Positions 58,118 to 64,000 of a stretch of DNA of 64,000 nucleotides are shown in pieces; the stretch's first letter is position 1; every line of letters begins with the position of its first letter. Source of the stretch: Cyanophora paradoxa (Eukaryota > Glaucocystophyceae > Cyanophorales > Cyanophoraceae); contig QPMI01000495.1 in NCBI GenBank assembly GCA_004431415.1, positions 86,001 to 150,000 of the forward strand. The letters are read 5' to 3'. Position numbers and translations under genes: made by a program. The notes below the pieces were generated by a model. That model ran no database searches and was not told the origin of the DNA. It was given only the letters and a program-made list of their open reading frames with translations.

Positions 58118-61100
58118 TTAATAGGTGTCGAAGTTGACCACCTGTGCAACCCCAGCGAAGCCGCCACCGTCAGCCGCCAAAAGAAACAAAACTATCTATC
58201 TGCAATTATGTGGACCTGGCACTGGAAGGGGCGGAGGGGCATGCAGATGCGATCTTCGAAGAGAGATACCCAGTCATCCCACGCGTACATGATCTGCTCG
58301 GCGAGCATGGGCGGAGTCTGCAAATCCAGCGCCCACACAACGCGTGCTTGCCTGCTTGCGTGGCAGGTGTGCGTATGCGTCGTGTCCATTGTAGTGGAGG
58401 ACCGAAGGGTGAATGTCATGTGAGAGGCACCTTTGCCAGGAAAGTTATAAGGATGGTGACAATAAATCGGGGCACAAGCAATCATGTTTTCCACCTGCAG
58501 TGGCCCCAACGCTGCACCTCCGAAATCCACTTGCCGCGGGGCATTGGACTGAGGTTCACCATCTTGGCAACCTCTGCAGTAAACATGATCAGATTCATGC
58601 TAGCACGGGGTGCTAAGAGGGCCTCGCCGGTCCAGGGAAGGGGTCGTCCCTCCATGTGGGCCCTCAACATTGCCTCCAGTGCAACAGCCGTGCAGCTAGT
58701 GTTCCGGAAGAAAGCGAACCCTGCAGTCGAGTATCATACTTTAATGGCAAGAAAAAAGGACAAATCGGGAACTAGAGCACCAGGCAGGGGCGAGACGGGA
58801 ATGCCTGTTCCGAAGTCCCCAGTTGGCGAGTCATCCCCCACCAGCATCTGAGAGGCCGATCAGCTTCTATGCAGATGGCGGAGCTGAGCGGAGGGCTTGC
58901 CTCGGCCCAATCCTCGATAAGGGGTGTCGGGTCCTCATGCCAGATCTAGGAGGTACGGGGTGACACACGAGGCTACAGGAAATTCGAGAAATGGGTGGGG
59001 TGCTCACCGTGGAGGTGTCAAGCGAGAGAACATTGAAGCCCTACCACGTGCCAAAGTACACTCAGGCATGGCTGGAAATGTCGCATACTGAATTCTACAC
59101 GCGCGGGAGATGTACCTGGCGGACGAGGTAGAGCGAGTAGTACATCCGCAGAAGCGTGAAGTCATTGCCCTCAAGCACAGTCCTGCGTAGGATGTAAAAA
59201 TGGAGGGGGCTCGTGTGAGCAAGTGCTGCCATGGTACACCCAATGCCATTATTTGATTTATTATAATGCTATGGCGCTATGCATATTGAAATCCGAACCG
59301 ATTGAATGGAGCCCTGGAGTCAGGGATGTACACTGGATCGCCAGGAAGGTCCCCCACCTAGAAGGGTATTCAGCAAAAGCGGGGGCGCGTGCAGGGGAGG
59401 GGGTACACGGACGTAGTAGGCGGGAAGGTCACGCGACATGGCGCGCTCGTAGGTTTTCTGGTTGACCGTGATCACTAGGATGGACTCCTGAAAAAATATC
59501 AGAGGACAATACATCGGGATGGCAGGTCAGATTGTGCACCTTGCCGAAGTAGGAGCCCGCAGGAAATCTGTACTTTTGGTAGTGGCACAGCAGGTTCTGC
59601 GCAGAGTACTCTCAGCTCTCGTGAACATCATTGAAAGAACTAAATGCACATAGAGGAACTTCAGGTTGTCGTAGTCTGTTACAAGAAGAAGAATCCCGCG
59701 CCGCTGCAGATACGCTCACATCGTGAGACATCGTTGTTGGAGTCGGTCAGTGGTCAGGCCTTCAGACCTGCTCGGTGGCGCGAAAGCCAGACATGTAGCG
59801 GATCCGCCCAAGACGGGGATCGGACATGAGATCCGCCGCCTCCGGGACTTCGCACTTTCGAGGGTCCTCCCGTCGGATCGGAAGGGCGGCCACAGGCTCT
59901 TGAAGTGCATGCAGCGCCGCAGAGAGCTCCTTGGCCTACGCGCGAGGCAAGGGCTCGGATCTTGAGATGGGAGGGCGGGGACCAGGGTGGCAGGAGGGCC
60001 CCGTGCCTGCTCGGGCGTCACGCCGCGGGGTACGTGAACGGTGACGGTGCCTGCCGAGCGCAAACTCTGAGAGGGTCGAATAGAAGTGTTCATTGCTCCT
60101 TTTTTCGCGGGCTCTCACTGTAGCGGGAAGTCTTGGAGCGGAGGTCGGCAAGCACTGGCCGGCATTTGGTCACGATCTCCAGGGACGCAAAGCGGACGCG
60201 GTCTGCGACGACGGTTCACACAGGCGTGCATGTACGAGATGGAAGGTGGGTGGTACCCAGCCACTTAATGTCCGTACGGGGGGGTGGCTTGGACTCGAGT
60301 CCCGCGAAGAATGAACCCATCGCCTGCATAGAGTCGGAGGGGGTACAGTGCGTGAGGAGCATGCTTCGTAGAGGATGTACCTCGATGAAACGCAGGCCGG
60401 TCTCGGTGCGGCCGGACTGCAAGCGGCTGCTGGCGATCCACTCCTGCGCTCCGGGTCATCATCACGCGCTCCACCGTGCCACGCCTAGACGATGCCGACC
60501 TCCAGAGCCCCGGCCCCGCTGACTGGCTCAGATACAATGACGAACACCGCGGGAACGGAGCTGGATGTGTGCGCCTCCTGCGGAGAGATCGTTTGCGGGC
60601 GAATGTGCGGGTGGGCAGCCCCCTGTCAGCGACGCCGTGCACCTTGTCCGGGGTCGCCGATGCGTAAAGAAGAACGGCGTTGGGCGCTGCGCCGGGCCCG
60701 TGCGGCCCCTCAAGGTGGTCGAAGGGGTCCTCAAGGTAGACAACCTGTGGTAGAGCTTAGGGAGGGAAGGCAGCTACGGGTTCGTGACCGTGCGAAGCTG
60801 CGCGCCTCCGGAGTGACGAACGCGAGCGATCGGACCGTCTCGAGGCGCTCCCTGGCGCGCACGCGCCCGAGCGCAGCCGCCGGCCGTGAGCACGGATCGG
60901 GCCTCGGCGGCCGCTGAGCATCGCCATGCGCCGCCGGCTCACCTCGCCTGAAAAACAGGATGCGCGACCTTCGAGCTCCGCGAGTCGTCACACTCCACGG
61001 TGCAGACGCTTCCCATCGCGGCGGCGAGCGGCCCCAGATCCAGCTCCGCGCAACCGCCTGTGCGGTCCGCGAAGACCTAGCGGCCGCACGTCAGGGGAGC

Positions 61101-61528
61101 GCGCAGGTCGATCCGCGGCCTCAGAGCCTCACCCGTAGCCGGTGCTTCGTGGGTCGCCGGCGCGTCCCCAGCAGCGCGCCCATGGATGCTGGGCTGGCAG
61201 CCGGTGACGCGGGGGACTCTGTCGCCGCCGCGTGCGGCGTACAGCTAGCGCGCGTGAAGTGGCCGATCCAGTTCGCGATCTCGGCGGGCGTGTGATCGTT
61301 CCAGAACAGGAAGGTGGCGCGCTCAGCGCCCGGTTGCGGGGCCTCGCCGGCGCTCAGATACGCCGGCGAACTGAGGAAGGCGTCGATGTGCGTAGCATTG
61401 GGCCGGTGCACCGTCAGCTTCGAAGCAGCCGTCGCCGCGTACGCAAGCACTACCAGCAGCGCTGCCCAGCGCGCGAAGCTGCCAGTCCCCATCCACTCTG
61501 ATCGATGCCGAAAGGCTGCCGCGACCAT
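58118..61528 (-). CDS. GT77-like glycosyltransferase, type II membrane protein
   Basis: Probably a Golgi glycosyltransferase. The ATG at 61528 starts [16 protein letters not shown], then the anchor [20 protein letters not shown] and an N-glycosylation site HRPNAT. A stem of about 350 residues follows (for example [36 protein letters not shown]). The catalytic part reads [79 protein letters not shown] and [19 protein letters not shown], the order seen in GT77 nucleotide-diphospho-sugar transferases. The expected DxD metal site reads D-T-S here. C-terminal exons near 58.2-58.5 kb are uncertain; the last gives VVNFDTY. About fifteen introns. It is divergent from the thioredoxin gene. Confidence 0.65.
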
Positions 61529-61647
61529 TCCGAGGTTTGGCCCAGTTCGATCTGAGCTCGGCCAAGGGAAGACGAACGTGCAAGATCCGTGTACCCTCCA
61601 ATCTTTTTCGGAAATTTTTTCCGGCCGGTTCGGCAAACTCCGGAGCT
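61529..61647. promoter_or_regulatory. Very short divergent promoter, GT77 / thioredoxin
   Basis: Only 119 bases separate the two start codons. No TATA box; it includes CCGGCCGG. Both transcripts must start within or very near this interval. Confidence 0.4.
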
Positions 61648-62413
61648 ATGTTCGTGGCACCGCTGCCGCTCGCTGCCCGCAGCCAGGCGTTCGTGGGGAT
61701 CGCCCCGGCAACCCCGCGCCGCGAGACGGCTGTCGCGCGCCGCCGCGCCGATCCCGCTGCCTCCTCCTCGTCCACGTTCATTGCCACCCACAAATTCGTC
61801 GCCACCGAGGCGCGCCGACCGACGTTCGTCGCACCGGCCGTGTTCCGTGGCCCTGTCGGTCCGCGCGCGGTTTGGCTAAACGATCCACGCGCCTCACACC
61901 AGCGGCAGCGGTGAAGGAAATCAGCGACGCCTCTTTCAAGCAGGATGTGCTGGAGTCCGACGTGCCGGTGCTCGTTGACTTCTACGCGACTTGGTGTGGT
62001 GCGTTCGATCCTCCACGTGCGCAGTCCTACGGGGCACTGAGACTGCCCTCCCCGCCCGCAGGCCCATGCAAGTACGCCAAGCGTTCCTGACCCTCGATCG
62101 AGCGTCCTTCTGAGCTGGACCCTCGCAGGCTGGTCGCCCCGCTCATGGACTGGGCCCAGGGTGAGTACGGGGACAAGTTGAAGGTCTTCAAGGTTGAGGT
62201 GGACCCCAACCCCGAATCCGGTACGGCTCAAAGTGTGCCATTCCCGTCTTGAAGCCATAGCTAACGCCCTACGCAGTTAAGGATTTCAAGGTGTACGGCC
62301 TCCCTGCCCTGCTCATCTTCAAGGATGGGCAGAACGTTGCCTCGCACGAGGGCGCGATCTCGAAGGCGAAGCTCAAGGACTACCTCGAGTCCAACATTCC
62401 GGGACTAGCGTAG
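61648..62413 (+). CDS. Plastid-type thioredoxin with phenylalanine-led transit peptide
   Basis: A disulfide reductase, probably plastid m-type-like. The ATG at 61648 begins [20 protein letters not shown], then an Ala/Arg/Ser-rich leader, about 75 residues in all. The domain starts [20 protein letters not shown], then [13 protein letters not shown] and [40 protein letters not shown] with the cis-Pro, and ends [10 protein letters not shown]. The WCGPC active site is spread over three exons; the middle one is 10 bases (62062-62071). The leader with F at position 2 and FVAP recalls the conserved Phe of glaucophyte and red-algal plastid transit peptides. The splice joining leader to domain (donor about 61857) was chosen to keep frame. 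Confidence 0.88.
62062..62071 (+). other. 10-nt microexon in the thioredoxin active site
   Basis: GCCCATGCAA lies between a CCCGCAG acceptor and a GTACG donor. It completes Gly, encodes Pro-Cys and starts Lys of WCGPCK. Without it neither frame nor active site is intact. Confidence 0.8.
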
Positions 62414-62646
62414 AGTTTTCATGTTAGTGTGATTGTAACATTATGAGTCGCAGGCATACGCATATGCATGTCCCCCCCTCCACCCAGTCTAGCAGCGCTA
62501 CCTGTGCTTCCCCCGGGGCGAATGCCCATACATACAACACTGTGACAAGTGCAACAGCGTTTTCGCTTTCGAAAAAACCTTGAAGACCTACAGAGGCACC
62601 TACAATCACCAGAGAACATGTACCTAAGCTCCATTTAGAGCTCAAA

Positions 62647-62757
62647 TCACTCGTCATCGTCGCTGCCCTCAAGATCTGGCTTGAACTCCTCATTCGACTC
62701 GTCGCTTGCTCCGTCCTCTTCCGATGACTCTTCCGCGTCGAGCTTGCTCTTTTTCCC
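62647..62757 (-). other. Possible 3' exon or fragment of an acidic nuclear protein
   Basis: The open frame reads KKSKLDAEESSEEDGASDES and ends FKPDLEGSDDDE before a TGA. The acidic/Ser pattern resembles acidic tails of chromatin proteins such as FACT subunits. The upstream sequence is repeats with stops, and no further exon was found. Low confidence. Confidence 0.25.
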
Positions 62758-62759
62758 TT

Positions 62760-62952
62760 CAGGTTCAGATTTTCCCTTCGGGTTCAGTTCCCTTCAAGTC
62801 CAGATTCCCCTTTTTGCCCAAATTCAAGTGCTGAAAGCCTTCGAAAAAAGCAATCACGGACCCATTACGATCAGAACAGGGGCATCAGAATTACGATCAC
62901 GATCAGAACAGGGGCATAAGAATTACGATTACGATCAGAACAGGGGCACAAG
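62760..62952. repeat. Degenerate tandem repeats with GATTACGATC words
   Basis: First a doubled word (TTCCCTTCGGGTTCAG type, 62755-62800). Then three copies of an approximately 27-35 base unit containing ATTACGATCAGAACAGGGGC (62872-62952). Further GTAATCGTAATC words at 63043-63075 run up to Fanzor copy B. Confidence 0.75.
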
Positions 62953-63073
62953 AGCTTAGGCCCAGGAAAGCCCAATTAACACCACGCGCTGCGATTGTAC
63001 ATTTTGTTCGACTTTCGAATTTCTGTTCGAATTCAGCTATTATCGTAATCGTAATCGTATAGGTAATCGTAAT

Positions 63074-63248
63074 CACGGGCATGGACGCGAAGCGCCTGCT
63101 CAGCTCGTAGCCAGCTAGGCTCCGATCCCCTTTTCCATCAGGGCACCGGTCCCTGCGGGTTACGCTCTCACCCAAACAGCACGGGTACAGTTAAAGCGCT
63201 GTAGGTAGGAGTGCCACGGTGTCCGGCGCGCCCGTAGCCTAGAAAGAG
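63074..63248 (+). mobile_element. Fanzor element 3' end, copy B
   Basis: It begins GGGCATGGACGCGAAGCG and encodes only MDAKRLLSS and a stop at 63108-63110, matching the last codons of copy A (VDAKRLLGS). The following 138 bases match the 3' flank of copy A with a few substitutions and one insertion of about 9 bases (GTGCCACGG-like at about 63211). Homology stops after TAGAAAGAG at 63248. All upstream coding sequence is missing. Confidence 0.7.
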
Positions 63249-63357
63249 TACAGACATCACGATCTATATATCCTCGCAGATCAGTTCGTGTCAAGCTTCC
63301 CAAATACTATCAGATAGATGCTCCTTGACTGCTTCTAACGTGATTGAAGGGCGTCCT

Positions 63358-64000
63358 TCATTCGAAGTCAAAGACCAGATCAGAATCGGAGGTGGCCGGT
63401 GCTAGCAAGTGATGCCCTTGTGAATGGCAACAAAAGAGGCTGTCTCTCCACTAATCTCCATACCTTCCATGAAATCCTTTTGCACCGCATTCTCGATCTC
63501 GCACAGGAATGCGTGAACACTGTCCACTTCGTCTGGTTTCGCAAAAATGGTGGCGGTGCTTATTGGGGCTGGTGGGGTATCTGAGGACCCCGTCCATTGA
63601 GGAAGCAAAAAAGCACATATGCATAATCGCACCATCGATCTGCATAGGCGCCACAGATGGCGATCCGTCGTCGAAACCCGTAACAGAAGGAAAGAGTTCT
63701 GTTTCTGCTTATCAAACTGGCACTGTGCACAGAGCGAGCAGCAGCTCACCAGGGAAGAAGGAAAACGTAGAGCTTGGCGTAGATGGGGTGGGCACGGAGG
63801 TTTGGGCTGGAAGAGGGATTGAGGCTTGTGTCGTTTGCTTGAGCTCAACAATGCCTGCTTGGCGGAACAGCTCCCCTGTTGATTGCAATGTACCTGTATT
63901 GTTGGTCAATGTCAGCTGGCTCGTCAGGAAGAGATGTAGAGGTAGAGCTCACTCTGATCAAGAGAGGAAATTTTTGCGAGAAGAGCGCCGAGGGGATCAA
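63358..64000 (-). CDS. 3' part of an unrecognised gene, runs off the right edge
   Basis: Four in-phase minus-strand joins give DPLGALLAKISSLDQ, STLQSTGELFRQAGIVELKQ, Ser/Thr/Pro-rich sequence, FDDGSPSVAPMQID, DTPPAPISTATIFAKPDEVD, SVHAFLCEIENAVQKDFME and a last exon APATSDSDLVFDFE with a stop at 63358-63360. The introns are 45-70 bases with GTGAG, GTGCG and GTATG donors. The Pro/Ser/Thr-rich middle and acidic end suggest a soluble scaffold or regulatory protein. No family was recognised. Confidence 0.6.

Noticed and set aside
58070..58851. Plus-strand ORFs opposite the glycosyltransferase
   Set aside because: They are shadows of exons whose minus-strand frames match the GT77 pattern and splice in phase.

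Overview
The window is nuclear DNA of a eukaryote, and almost certainly a photosynthetic one. Nearly every gene is broken into short exons by small spliceosomal introns, mostly about 45-70 bases. Most begin GTGCG and end CGCAG, and several have GC donors. Coding DNA is GC-rich. The spacers are richer in A+T and full of short palindromes (AGCTAGCT, TATAGCTATA, CCATGG, GGGCCC), microsatellites and dispersed repeats. The thioredoxin gene opens with MFVAPLP, a phenylalanine-led leader of the kind known on plastid proteins of glaucophytes and red algae. A plant-type 3-ketoacyl-CoA synthase and a GT77-like glycosyltransferase also fit an alga. My best guess is a glaucophyte (Cyanophora-like); this is inference from one leader peptide and gene style, not proof.

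Layout, left to right (+ or - strand): TAF1 of TFIID (-, runs off the left edge); inositol 2-dehydrogenase-like Gfo/Idh/MocA enzyme (+); NDUFB9/B22 subunit of complex I (+); C-terminal stub of a mitochondrial carrier (-); eIF3m (+); cytosolic SHMT (-); SR-protein kinase (+); decapping protein DCP1 (-); OTUD6-type deubiquitinase (+); chaperonin CCT2 (+); a roughly 10-kb coiled-coil gene ending in a PH domain (-); mitochondrial IF-2 (+); coatomer beta-prime (-); ribosomal protein eS12 (+); mitoribosomal mS23 (+); a small mitochondrial-type ORF (-); SARNP/THO1-like SAP protein (+); a Fanzor/TnpB remnant (+); COX10 heme O synthase (-); a PWWP-TFIIS fusion (+); 3-ketoacyl-CoA synthase (-); GT77-like glycosyltransferase (-); plastid-type thioredoxin (+); a second Fanzor 3' end (+); and the 3' part of an unrecognised gene (-, off the right edge).

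The genes do not form a pathway. They are mostly housekeeping genes for transcription (TAF1, TFIIS), RNA export and turnover (SARNP, SRPK, DCP1), translation (eIF3m, eS12, mtIF2, mS23), protein folding and traffic (CCT2, COPB2), respiration (NDUFB9, COX10) and lipid or glycan synthesis (KCS, GT77). Many are divergent pairs with 120-550 bp between start codons, so shared promoters are likely.

The most unusual item is the pair of related mobile-element pieces at about 49.7-50.26 kb and 63.07-63.25 kb. The first encodes the zinc-finger/RuvC-III end of a Fanzor (eukaryotic TnpB) nuclease and is split by an intron. Both share a conserved non-coding 3' segment of about 130 bases directly after the stop codon, where the guide RNA of TnpB/Fanzor elements normally lies. 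Other notable points are the PWWP-TFIIS fusion, introns directly after the start ATG, 10- and 14-nt microexons, frequent GC-AG introns, and a MITE-like repeat with inverted ends.

Exon borders were assigned by eye from splice motifs, reading frame and remembered family sequences. Coordinates given for genes span first to last supported coding base and include introns.
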